Part shown: positions 37,401-44,138 of the stretch, one piece after another
Position numbering within the stretch: the first letter of the stretch is position 1
Layout: the number at the start of each line of letters is the position of its first letter
The notes under the pieces: model-generated
The model's database searches: none
What the model saw: only the letters and a program-made list of their open reading frames with translations
Told to the model about the DNA's origin: nothing
DNA from: Haloactinomyces albus
GTDB lineage: Bacteria > Actinomycetota > Actinomycetes > Mycobacteriales > Pseudonocardiaceae
DNA: 64,000 bases
Assembly: GCF_031458135.1 (NCBI RefSeq)
Contig: NZ_JAVDXW010000001.1
Location: 4,650,001 to 4,714,000, forward strand
Direction of reading: 5' to 3'
Translations under genes and position numbers: made by a program

Positions 37401-37561
37401 TCATCTCCACCGACGAGCTGTACAAGACCACGCTGAACCTCCTGGGACACAAGAGAAAGACCGGCAACATCCGGTCCATCCTGGAAAGTGCCGAACGGAT
37501 CGGGATCGAGTCCGGGCGGTTGAGCAAAGCCAAATACGACCGGCGTGCACGAGACGAGTGA
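31415..37561 (+). CDS. DUF4011-SF1 helicase-Vsr-like-DUF3320 defence protein (Hhe-like)
   Basis: A 2048-residue single-gene machine. DUF4011 occupies the N-terminal part (transglutaminase-like patch RLGNCIDLSVTYAACLEAAGL near 230; second module IEQWRRRLLDLSLRNPLLKL near 400). The superfamily 1 helicase has Walker A EGPPGTGKSQT (~703-713), DEAS box VVFDEASQI (~1323) and the late motif GDERDVVLFS. A Vsr/MTES_1575-like nuclease fold follows at ~1625-1725 (VDLAVCVPG, ILLDGPEW). An acidic, repetitive linker (~1730-1865) leads to DUF3320 (~1885-2015). This order has been reported as an antiphage system named Hhe; that match is from memory. ATG 31415 has AGGAGG 4 bases upstream. No frameshift is visible. 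Confidence 0.92.
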   Translation: MNDAPFAEAEHSDDRLRLALQYPPALNYALVHNRVPIVRRVVVDNLTGGELRDLDVTMELVGPNGRLAGPWQRRVTSIAAGSHVSWDTFADFEPDPAALAHTDEAFPAHYAVTVHSAGERSTELTAPCEVLAHNEWFNSPALYDSIAAFVQPSTTAVSRILRSAATLIEEKTGAGALEGYQSGPERASLIAGAIYEALRGESITYVGMPASFEDTGQKVRTTAGVLADRLGNCIDLSVTYAACLEAAGLHSLIVITEGHAFAGFFRQPSQLPETVSLEANHIVNLVESGTVAPVELTSTGPGTESMTFTQAVTAGLGQVRSPHRDLRGAIDIHLAHRSGIRPLPSGDRLPEEAQDEETVVLEPAAGPAIALPDEFVTTEASTGEDDGPRDPLPEAPPRIEQWRRRLLDLSLRNPLLKLPARGKGLDLHVPEGALASLDDLVHRHESITVLPQDRISGVHELAGIRRAQDLDDTVLADRLTADHAVYGHVSEEHYVRRMRALQRDARTMVQETGSNYLYLTLGALVHRDKSGEARAPLFLLPVRIEGGTGNKPYAIVIDGDELAAPNYSLIEWLRVKHSLRIPELESPATDDSGIDIPHTLAMISRRLVDNDLHHRVDSTASLRLLQFSTAQMQRDLTGNWRTMMDNPVVRHLVETPGSPFRDPQADGDVTVDESALHLPIPADGSQMKAVAMAEQGRSFVLEGPPGTGKSQTITNLIAHTIAAGRKVLFVAEKQAALDVVKRRLTDIGFDRFCLDLHGRKQSLPTIKQQLKDALRHEADSDTHTFTAAETAFRKRLETLRRHPQHVHERNVAGYSVWSAHEAVLALGHGPVADLPRSFLALPEQQRLAVEHVARELPTVLGSARTRPEHPWRISGLRSVDPAAAEAFRSAATELEQARAALHRLPEPLRTAVGELAGPGALAATLGAARLAAGGYPTDAANTEPTLRPGWDAGFDAAHQALRRFHDEHQHVLRVFAPDLFEHPELDTWQAEAEAAQRTMWRKKKKRRDVLERVRPHIADADEVTEDTVCDLLTAAKTARSAAGEVMQHVLELGGLRLAPGWRPTHPQALQALEAARGHAVTWRQVRLHHPNLATLYSRFAGQLPCAELELIAQSWRHWLGMLATRETEFARWRRGQDWTAAWDRDGAAWADELHASGLLPLDRWSAVLTRADTLEAAGLSAFVRQLLDGEILARDADEAFQRGQATTALDERLSHADLHFFDGAAHTHEVQEYLDAGARLRRITPEKLASDVLRNRPPVSTDTSSRDGELVRQLERKRSGLSFRDMLARYPDTITGLTPCFLMSPASVANFLDQDAVQFDLVVFDEASQIRVAEAVGAMGRARSVVVVGDSKQMPPTSMMETGHGDDDTGDDEADAVAEDMDSILTECVESGLPQVWLTWHYRSSDETLISFSNAYYYEGQLASLPSPGSGPHNGVSARRVAGVYDRGNRASRTNDIEATEIITEISRMLADPATQDRSIGVVTFNIQQRDLLLNLLESSDDPRIQTALAREDGEALFVKNLENVQGDERDVVLFSLAFSVDPGTGRLPLNFGPLTKVGGERRLNVAITRARSQVLLFSSFDPADIDLNRTNSVGLRHLRAYLDMAVNGTERIGELSAQRQRRDDQILTDIAAALRERGYEVATRYGLSHFTVDLAVCVPGSRRRQVAILLDGPEWAQRPTVADRDAAPRLLESIMGWPGVVRLWLPAWISDRAAVLEAIDEAMDRATASEEPEAAFDTGDLELGEPGSRDPDAGERASEESDAGGAKLSGTLTNPEPSEEWQQDSGAGSPAAGAVGEDFPDFPPEDGIESGDVGEVDDVTEVRDGPTPVRAAPAPPVEAPRAQEPQVEVLPDETAVPGPGDPFAAYEPGLIGSKEDLNDLDRDPRVRRLVRQLLEEVTNAEGPVEEWRLARLVLECFGFQRARSPRVEAVLQRLPVHLTRRESELGTYVWPEHLNPETWRGFRKSRQLPGDRSLEEICPEEIVNAMCHALSERRIISTDELYKTTLNLLGHKRKTGNIRSILESAERIGIESGRLSKAKYDRRARDE

Positions 37562-37574
37562 TCGGATTGGTTCG

Positions 37575-37610
37575 GGGGGGGTGAAGTTTCCCCCAAAACT
37601 TCAACCCCCA
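37575..37610 (+). terminator. Hairpin terminator after the DUF4011 gene
   Basis: TGAAGTTT (37582-37589) and AAACTTCA (37596-37603) make a perfect 8-bp stem, flanked by a G-run on the left and a C-run on the right that can extend it. It lies 20 bases after the stop. A related sequence occurs at 50541-50566. Confidence 0.65.
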
Positions 37611-37729
37611 CCGCCCGGTGGGCGACCCGGGCACGACCCGTCCTCCGGACTGCCGGGGCTTCTTCGTTGCAGTACTGGTGGTGGGGGAGAATGCACCGTG
37701 TTTTCCAGCGGGTAAAGGAGTGCCGGACG

Positions 37730-38044
37730 ATGCCCTGTGTGCTGCAGATGGACTTTCCCACCGACGGCCCGTTCGGGGCTGCGATGGCGGAGGCCTTCGC
37801 CGAGCTGGCCGAGAGCATCAACGACGAGCCCGGCTTCCGCTGGAAGGTCTGGACGGAGAACCGCGACGCGGGCGAGGCCGGTGGTATCTACCTGTTCGAC
37901 TCGTACGAGACCGCGCAGCGTTACCTGGACAAGCACACCGAGCGGTTGAGCGGTTTCGGGATCAGCGCCGTCAACGGCAAGATCTTCGAGGTCAACGAGG
38001 CCCTGTCCGCGATCAATCACGCACCCGTTTCCGGGGAGTCGTGA
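37730..38044 (+). CDS. YdhR-type putative monooxygenase
   Basis: A 104-residue ferredoxin-like alpha/beta protein of the YdhR family: FPTDGPFGAAMAEAFAELAE, FRWKVWTENRDAGEAGGIYL, and RLSGFGI. These are dimeric proteins thought to oxidise aromatic compounds without a cofactor, but the activity is poorly proven. ATG 37730 follows AAAGGAG. It is convergent with the exonuclease gene. Confidence 0.9.
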   Translation: MPCVLQMDFPTDGPFGAAMAEAFAELAESINDEPGFRWKVWTENRDAGEAGGIYLFDSYETAQRYLDKHTERLSGFGISAVNGKIFEVNEALSAINHAPVSGES

Positions 38045-38108
38045 AACCGGACCACTCCCGGGCCCACTGGCCGTGGTGCGCCCATCGCTTGTCCCTCTCG
38101 GCGGCCGC

Positions 38109-39017
38109 TCAGGCGGGTTTCGGTGCCGCCTGGCCGATCAGTTCGGTGAACGCGTCTTCGGTGACGATCGGGATGCCGTAGTCGCGGGCTTTGCGGGCCT
38201 TGAGGGACTGGGAGTCGGGGTCGGCGGCGATGACCAGGCGGGTTCTCTTCGTGACGTGGCCCTGGACGGTGAGTCCGGCCGCCTGTGCTCGCTGCTCCCA
38301 CACCTCGCGGGGTCGGTGGGTTTCTCCGGTGAACACCACGAGATCCCCGGCGGTGAGGCGGATGTCTTCCCACGCGGCAGGGGCAGGGGGCGCGGACGGT
38401 GCTTGGCGACCGGTGCCGCGCCGCAGCAGTCGCCCCGTTCCCGCGGGCACCAGCGGCCACGGTGCCCGGGCGGCGTCGCGGACGAGCTCCCGCCAGGGTG
38501 GCGCGGGCTGTGTCCGGGTGAGAAAGCACGTCATCAGCCCGGCAGCGGCACGGGCATCGTGCAGCGCCGAGTGCGCGTCGGTCAGCGCGACGCCCGCCGC
38601 CTCGCAACACGCGGCCAGCGAGCGGGCCGTGGCCCACAGGTAGCGGTCGGACAGCTCCATGGTGCACAGGCCGGATGTGGTCGACAGTGGGACGTCGATG
38701 CCCATCCGCGCGTATTCCGCAGTGAGGAATCGCAGGTCGAAGGGCAGGTTGTGGGCGACCATGACTCGTCCGGCCAACTGCGTGGCGAGTTCGGCCGCGA
38801 TGTCGGCGAAGGCCGGAGCCCGCCGCGCTTCCGAGGCCGTGATCCCGTGGATGTGCTGCGGCCCCAGGTCCCGCTGTGGGTTCACCACGGTGCACCACTC
38901 GCCGGTGACCGTGCCCGCCGGGTCGAGGTGCACGACGGCCACTTCGACGACACGATCGTGCCCGCCCGCACGAAAGCCGGTGGTCTCCACATCGACAACC
39001 GCGTACCCGGCCGTCAT
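38109..39017 (-). CDS. DEDDh 3'-5' exonuclease with C-terminal BRCT domain
   Basis: A 302-residue protein. The exonuclease domain (~1-170) has Exo I VVDVETTG, Exo II AHNLPFDLRFL, and Exo III with the catalytic His in AHSALHDARAA. A basic Pro-rich linker follows, then a BRCT domain (~215-295: LVVFTGETHRPREVWEQRAQ, then TRLVIAADPDSQSLKARKA). This resembles the epsilon proofreading subunit joined to a BRCT module, common in actinobacteria, and probably acts in DNA repair. ATG 39017 begins MTAGYAVVDVE. Confidence 0.93.
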   Translation of the reverse strand: MTAGYAVVDVETTGFRAGGHDRVVEVAVVHLDPAGTVTGEWCTVVNPQRDLGPQHIHGITASEARRAPAFADIAAELATQLAGRVMVAHNLPFDLRFLTAEYARMGIDVPLSTTSGLCTMELSDRYLWATARSLAACCEAAGVALTDAHSALHDARAAAGLMTCFLTRTQPAPPWRELVRDAARAPWPLVPAGTGRLLRRGTGRQAPSAPPAPAAWEDIRLTAGDLVVFTGETHRPREVWEQRAQAAGLTVQGHVTKRTRLVIAADPDSQSLKARKARDYGIPIVTEDAFTELIGQAAPKPA

Positions 39018-39108
39018 CACCGATCCTCTCGCCGTGCATCGCCGGACACAGCCATGGTCATCGTAATGGCGAGCACAGGCGGTCGGGAACTCGGTGTCGA
39101 ACCTCTCC

Positions 39109-41220
39109 TCAGCCGGCTTCCGGCAGGGGAATCGATCCCCGATCGAGAAGGGCTCGAAAGTCGGCGGCCGGTATCGAGGGCGAGAAGAGGAATCCCTGGA
39201 ACGCGTCCACGCCCAGGCTCTGCAGCATGTGGAACTGTTCGACGGTTTCCACGCCCTCGGCGATGCAGCGGCGCCGCATCCCGACACTCATCTCCACCAC
39301 GGCCCGCACGATCGCGAAGTCGGCGGGATCGTGCTCGACGCCGGAAACGAACGCGCGATCGATTTTGAGGACGTGCGTCGGCAGGTCCCGCAGCCGCTTC
39401 AACGAGGAGTAGCCGGTGCCGAAATCGTCCACGGCGAACCACACGCCCTGTTCGGTCAGCTTGGCCATGTCCGCACGGGGCCGTTCGGTGAGATCACCCA
39501 GGGAGCTCTCCACCACCTCCAGCACGACCCGGCTCCCGTCGATGTCGCATTCCTCGATGATGCCGGAAATCTCGGATAGGAAGTGCGCGTCGTCCGGTAA
39601 CAGACCACTCAGATTGACCGCGACTCGGACGGGCCTGCCGAACACCGTGGGCCAGTTCGCCGCCTCGCGCAGTGCTGTGCGCAGGACCCAGCGGTCGAGC
39701 TCACCCAGCAGGTTGCCTTGCTCCGCCACCGGCAGGATGGTGCCCGGTCCGAGAAGCCCGCGGTGCGGGTGCGGCCACCGGACCAGCGCTTCGGCCAGAA
39801 GGACGGATCCGTCGCTGTCCACGATCGGCTGGTACTGCAGTGTCAGCTCATCGTTGTGCAGCGCCTCGCGCAGTTGCCCCTCCAGCTGCACTTGCTGGCC
39901 GAGCGAGCTGATCAGTTCCCGGTTGGCGATCGATACGGAACCGGGGCTGTGGCTCTTGGCCGTGAACATCGCCGCATCGGCGAACCGCAGCAGGTCCTCG
40001 CCGGTCGTGTCCGGGTCCGTGATGATCGCGGCCCCGATCGAAGCCGAGGCCGTGATCAGTTGGTTCCGTATCGGGACCACTGTGTGCAGCAGCTCCGAGG
40101 TCCGCGTGGTGAGCTCCTCGAGCCCGCCGACAGCATCGAGATCGGAGCAGATGATCAGGTACTCGTCACCGAAGAGCCGCGCGGCAGTGCACGCGGACGG
40201 CAATCCCGTGGTCAGGCGCCGAGCCAGTGCCACGAGCAGTTCATCGCCTGCCTCGTGACCGAGCGAGTCGTTGACTCGCTTGAAGTTGTCCAGATCGCAG
40301 AACAGTACGGCGATATTGCCGGGTTCACAGTGGCCGAGCAGCTCGTCGAGTCGTTCGTTGATGCCCGCCCGGTTGGGCAATCCGGTCAGCTCGTCATGGG
40401 TGGCCCGGTGATGCAGCATGTCGGTATGGCGGCGCTGCTCCGTGACATCCTGGAACACCACCTGCCAGAAGGGGCTGCCGTCGTCCTCCATCGATTCTGC
40501 GCTGTGCATTTCGCAGATCACCGATCGACCATCCGAGCGAACCAGCGTTCGCTGGAACACCGACGCGTGGTCGTGGAGGGAGAGCGATGTGTGCGGTCCC
40601 GGGATGATGCCTTCCGCGGGCTCTTCCGAGAGCAGCAGCTCGGAGCCTGCTTTCCCGTGTAGCTCGTCCAGCCGGTAGCCCAAGAGGTTGCACAGGGCGT
40701 TGTTGGCGTGGAGCAGGCGATCGGACTCGTTGAACAAGCCGATGCCGACCGGAGCGAGATCGAACAAATCGGTGAACCGCCTGCTCGATCGCTGATGGCG
40801 GGCCCGCACCTCGCTCTCGTCTCGAATCACCTCGATGAAACCGTACAGGCTGCCGTCATTCGATCGCTGCGCCGTGATCGCGATGTGCGCCCAGAACCGG
40901 GTTCCGTCCTTGCGCAGGCGCCAGCCTTGATCCAGGTGGAAGCCGTTGTGCATGGCTTGGGCCAGTTCCCGGTCCGGGCGTCCCGCAGCAACCTGGTCCT
41001 GCGGGTGGAACACGGAAAAATGCCGCCCGATGATTTCCTCGCCGCGATACCCTTCGATCTTCGCGGCGTAGTCGTTCCAGCTGCGCACGATCCCCTGCGG
41101 GTCCAGTGCGAAGACCGCCTGCTCCGGTGTCGTGGCGATCGGGTTCTCGATGTCCGGCAACGAGGAGCTGTTCCCGTCTCCGTCGCCGGACGGATTCCTG
41201 CGGTCCATGTGATCAGACAT
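39109..41220 (-). CDS. PAS-PAS-GGDEF-EAL protein, probable c-di-GMP phosphodiesterase
   Basis: A 703-residue cytoplasmic signalling protein. PAS domains lie at ~30-145 and ~150-270, GGDEF at ~280-440 and EAL at ~455-695. The cyclase signature reads LFGDEYL rather than GGDEF and the inhibitory RxxD site is absent, so cyclase activity is doubtful. The EAL domain looks intact: AEALVRW, VNLSG, VDDFGTGYSS and KIDRAFV. It probably hydrolyses c-di-GMP under PAS control. ATG 41220 is chosen over the frame extension to 41250. It is divergent from a receiver/KaiC-like pair, which may share its signalling path. Confidence 0.92.
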   Translation of the reverse strand: MSDHMDRRNPSGDGDGNSSSLPDIENPIATTPEQAVFALDPQGIVRSWNDYAAKIEGYRGEEIIGRHFSVFHPQDQVAAGRPDRELAQAMHNGFHLDQGWRLRKDGTRFWAHIAITAQRSNDGSLYGFIEVIRDESEVRARHQRSSRRFTDLFDLAPVGIGLFNESDRLLHANNALCNLLGYRLDELHGKAGSELLLSEEPAEGIIPGPHTSLSLHDHASVFQRTLVRSDGRSVICEMHSAESMEDDGSPFWQVVFQDVTEQRRHTDMLHHRATHDELTGLPNRAGINERLDELLGHCEPGNIAVLFCDLDNFKRVNDSLGHEAGDELLVALARRLTTGLPSACTAARLFGDEYLIICSDLDAVGGLEELTTRTSELLHTVVPIRNQLITASASIGAAIITDPDTTGEDLLRFADAAMFTAKSHSPGSVSIANRELISSLGQQVQLEGQLREALHNDELTLQYQPIVDSDGSVLLAEALVRWPHPHRGLLGPGTILPVAEQGNLLGELDRWVLRTALREAANWPTVFGRPVRVAVNLSGLLPDDAHFLSEISGIIEECDIDGSRVVLEVVESSLGDLTERPRADMAKLTEQGVWFAVDDFGTGYSSLKRLRDLPTHVLKIDRAFVSGVEHDPADFAIVRAVVEMSVGMRRRCIAEGVETVEQFHMLQSLGVDAFQGFLFSPSIPAADFRALLDRGSIPLPEAG

Positions 41221-41599
41221 CGTTTCCCGGGTGCGGAGGCAAGTGAGCATTGCTCGCCGGCTTCTGCCGTGCTTGGTGGGGCAAGCACGGCGACTGGCAT
41301 GATCGCCGGTCTGCGGGGTGAGACATGGCCTGCGGGACGAGTGGGGACCTGGTTGTCCGGGGGATGCCCGGGTTGGGGCATACCCGGGTGTACCCGGGAC
41401 GGCGTATCCGAGCGCTTGAGCTCATCGTAGCAGCGATGGCCCGCATCGGGATGGTCGTTGCCGCGGGCTCGCCTGTGGTTGCGTGCTCGCGCCGAGTCGT
41501 CAACCCTGGTGACGGAGTGGTTGTCTTCGGGGTTTGGCAGGGGGGCGCGTATCCGCAGGGCGAGCGCCTCGCCGGAGGCGGGGTCGGAGGGTGATACCC
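41221..41599. other. Divergent region with CCCGGG repeats
   Basis: 379 bases between divergent genes. CCCGGG occurs at 41367, 41383 and 41393; TACCCGGG is repeated exactly 10 bases apart (41381 and 41391), one turn of the helix. The right part (41440-41590) has an open frame without coding character. A GGAGG at 41586-41590 serves the receiver gene. Confidence 0.5.
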
Positions 41600-41977
41600 G
41601 TGGAAGGCAAGGTGTTGATCCTGTTGGCGGAGCGCGACCCCTACTCTGCAGAGCTCATCGAGCACTTCCTGCGAATCGAGGGCTACGAGGTGAAGGCGGT
41701 GTTCAGCGCGGAGGAAGCGCTCGAGGCCGCGACCGAGCGCGCACCGGATGTGGCGATCGTGGACCTGCTCATCTCCGGGGTGCGTGGTCAACGGTTGTGC
41801 TCGCAGTTGCTCGAACGCACCGAAACAGCGGTGGTGGCGATCTCCTCGCTGGCCTCGGCCGAGACCGCGTTCGAGGTGGGTGCTTCGGCCTTCCTGCAAA
41901 AGCCCATCGAGCCGCTGCAGCTTGTCACCACAGTCCACGAGCTGCTGGAAAGCAGCGTATCCCGCGAGACAGAGTAA
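41600..41977 (+). CDS. Single-domain response regulator receiver
   Basis: A 125-residue CheY-like receiver with no output domain. Strand 1 is VLILLAERDPYS, so the acidic pocket is E/D rather than the usual pair of Asp. The phospho-acceptor Asp is in VAIVDLLISG (~54), the switch Ser in AISSLAS, and the conserved Lys in FLQKPIEPL. GTG 41600 has GGAGG 9 bases upstream; GTG 41591 would leave no spacing. It ends 2 bases before the KaiC-like gene, so the pair should act together. No cognate histidine kinase is in the window. Confidence 0.88.
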   Translation: MEGKVLILLAERDPYSAELIEHFLRIEGYEVKAVFSAEEALEAATERAPDVAIVDLLISGVRGQRLCSQLLERTETAVVAISSLASAETAFEVGASAFLQKPIEPLQLVTTVHELLESSVSRETE

Positions 41978-41979
41978 CG

Positions 41980-43356
41980 ATGATGGACCGGATTCCGAGC
42001 GGTAACCCGCGGCTGGACGAAGTGACCGGCGGTGGTCTGCCCGCGAACGCGATCAACCTCATCATGGGGCTGCCCGGCACGGGCAAAACGATGCTGGCCC
42101 AGCAGTGCGTGTTCAGCAACGCCGATCCACAGCGCCCGGCACTGTACCTGTCCACGGCCTCCGAACCGTTCGAGAAGATCCTGCGCTACGTCCAGGCCCT
42201 CTCGTTCTTCGATCCCGCCTTCATCGGCAACGGCGTCGTCTACGACGAGCTCGGCACCACCCTGGTCAAGCACGGCCTGGCCGGCGTGGGCGAGCGCGTC
42301 AAAGAATTCATCCGCGATTACCGGCCGGGGATCCTCGTCATCGACAGTTTCAAAGCGCTGAGTTCCTACGCGGCGAGCAGCATCGAATTCCGTAATTTCC
42401 TGTATGATCTGGCCGCGACGCAGAGCGTCTTTCCCGTCACAGTGCTCTGGCTCGGTGAGTACGAGGAAAGCGAAATGGCCAGTGCCCCCGAATTCGCCAT
42501 CGCCGACAGCATCATCGAATTGAGCAACCAACGTTTTCAGAAGCGATCCGCCAACTTCATACAGGTACGCAAGCTGCGCGGTGGGGACTTCCTTTCGGGC
42601 AGTCACACCTACAGCCTTTCCCACGAGGGTTTGGAGGTCTACCCCCGTCTCACCGGTGTCGGCGAGCACGCCGTCTACTCGCCCGACCGGGAACGCGCCT
42701 CCTCCGGGGTCCAGGCTCTCGATGACATGCTCGACGAGGGATATCGCATCGGTTCGTCGACACTCATGGCAGGACCGACCGGCGTCGGCAAGACCCTGAT
42801 GGGCCTGCACTTCCTCTTCGGCGGCGTGGACCAGGGTGACCACGGGCTGATGGCGACCTTCCAGGAAGATCCCACACAGCTCGAGCAGGTCCTGCACGGT
42901 TTCGGGTGGTCGTTCGATACCGAGGGAATCACCCTCAAGTACCGGCCTCCTGTCGAGGTCCACCTCGACGAGTGGGTATACGATCTTCTGGACACCATCG
43001 AGCGGACCGGAGCACGGCGACTGTTCATCGACTCCCTCAACGATCTGGAAAGTGTTGCCGATGACCCCTCCGGATTCGACGAGTCTCTCTACGCCCTGCT
43101 GCACCGGTGTTCCCGGAACAATGTCAGCGTCATGATGAGTTACGAAGTCCGCCACCTGTTCGGGGTGACCAGTCTGACGGACAGGGCTGCCTCCAATCTC
43201 GCCGACAACGTGGTGCTCCTGCAATACGTTCCCGCCGAATCCATCATGTACCGCAGCGTGACCGTCCTCAAGACCCGCGGCAGTACCCACGATCTCAGGG
43301 TCCGCCCCTTCGAGGTCACTCCGCGCGGCATCGTGCTCACGGACGAACCCCGCTGA
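41980..43356 (+). CDS. Double-domain KaiC-like ATPase
   Basis: A 458-residue protein with two RecA/KaiC domains. The first has Walker A GLPGTGKTML (~30-39) and Walker B ILVIDSFKAL; the second has Walker A GPTGVGKTLM (~265-274) and RLFIDSLNDL. By my recollection of cyanobacterial KaiC, the phosphorylation segment aligns with SLTDRAASNLADN: the Ser431 position is kept (S405) but Thr432 is Asn. Only the second of each catalytic Glu pair seems present (TASEP, TFQEDP). ATG 41980 or 41983 starts it. No kaiA or kaiB is nearby. It is likely a signalling or stress ATPase served by the receiver just upstream. Confidence 0.9.
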   Translation: MMDRIPSGNPRLDEVTGGGLPANAINLIMGLPGTGKTMLAQQCVFSNADPQRPALYLSTASEPFEKILRYVQALSFFDPAFIGNGVVYDELGTTLVKHGLAGVGERVKEFIRDYRPGILVIDSFKALSSYAASSIEFRNFLYDLAATQSVFPVTVLWLGEYEESEMASAPEFAIADSIIELSNQRFQKRSANFIQVRKLRGGDFLSGSHTYSLSHEGLEVYPRLTGVGEHAVYSPDRERASSGVQALDDMLDEGYRIGSSTLMAGPTGVGKTLMGLHFLFGGVDQGDHGLMATFQEDPTQLEQVLHGFGWSFDTEGITLKYRPPVEVHLDEWVYDLLDTIERTGARRLFIDSLNDLESVADDPSGFDESLYALLHRCSRNNVSVMMSYEVRHLFGVTSLTDRAASNLADNVVLLQYVPAESIMYRSVTVLKTRGSTHDLRVRPFEVTPRGIVLTDEPR

Positions 43357-43381
43357 TCCCGGCAGTACCCCGCCGAGCACC

Positions 43382-43399
43382 GGCAGTGCGAACACTGCC
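43382..43399 (+). terminator. Hairpin after the KaiC-like gene
   Basis: GGCAGTG and CACTGCC form a perfect 7-bp stem closed by the loop CGAA, 25 bases after the stop. No U-tract. Confidence 0.5.
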
Positions 43400-43522
43400 T
43401 GGCGAGGACGCCCTCAAGCCGGACCGGATATCTGCCGAAGATCCCCACTGTGGGGTCCGTACGGGACCGGCCGGGGCCGCAGCCACCACGCACGGCAGTG
43501 ACCAGCACCAACGGAGCATGAC

Positions 43523-43666
43523 ATGGAATTCGTGATCTTCCTGGCGGGCATCGTCGTCCTGACCGGACTGGGGATGTACCTGGCCTGGCCCCGCGATGCG
43601 GACATAGACCCGGATGAGTACCGAGCGGAGTCCACGCGGGCATCGCGCCGGAAGGGGCAGGCATGA
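43523..43666 (+). CDS. 47-residue single-pass membrane peptide
   Basis: Starts MEFVIFLAGIVVLTGLGMYL, a single hydrophobic helix, then an acidic and finally basic tail (DADIDPDEYRAE, ASRRKGQA). ACGGAG precedes the ATG at 43523. Its stop overlaps the next ATG (ATGA, 43663-43666), which supports it as a real gene. Function unknown. Confidence 0.65.
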   Translation: MEFVIFLAGIVVLTGLGMYLAWPRDADIDPDEYRAESTRASRRKGQA

Positions 43667-44109
43667 GCGCGTCGGAAACGGCCTTACCGGTGCCGCGATC
43701 CTGGATGTCCGAAGCTCACGAATCCGGATGGCACGTCGTGGCCGCTTCCGCGAACGGTGGCTTGCCGGTGGCGGCCTGTGGATATCGGCTGGCCGGGCCG
43801 GTCCACCGCCGGCTCGGCCCCACGCCACCCGAGGACGCGGCGCGCAGGATCTGCCCACCGTGTGCCGACCAGGCAGGCGTGCCGCCCCCGCGATCGTCCG
43901 AGCGGATCGACTGGCCCACAGTGGACCCGGATATCCCGTGGCCGCGGACCGACCCCGATAGCGCGGAGCCCCCCACGCGGCGACGGCCCTCGCTGAACGC
44001 GGCCCTGGCACTCCTGCCGTCCCCCGATACGCCGAATGCCGACGGAGGCACCGTGCCCACGACGGACGCCCATGAATCCATGCCCGTGGCGTTCGCCCTC
44101 GCGACGTAG
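43663..44109 (+). CDS. Small protein with paired Cys, coupled to the membrane peptide
   Basis: A 148-residue protein. The front half contains WHVVAASANGGLPVAACGY and RRICPPCADQAG, a pattern seen in small actinobacterial proteins with a possible Zn site. The rest is Pro/Asp-rich and low in complexity. Coupling to the membrane peptide by ATGA overlap suggests a joint role. Function unknown. Confidence 0.6.
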   Translation: MSASETALPVPRSWMSEAHESGWHVVAASANGGLPVAACGYRLAGPVHRRLGPTPPEDAARRICPPCADQAGVPPPRSSERIDWPTVDPDIPWPRTDPDSAEPPTRRRPSLNAALALLPSPDTPNADGGTVPTTDAHESMPVAFALAT

Positions 44110-44138
44110 ACCGGGAGTTGCCGTCGAACGCCTTCGGC

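Noticed and set aside
32426-37450. 1674-codon open frame on the minus strand
   Set aside because: It is the antisense of the DUF4011 protein; the sense frame has recognisable motifs throughout, the antisense only Arg/Gly/His/Leu-rich text expected from high GC.
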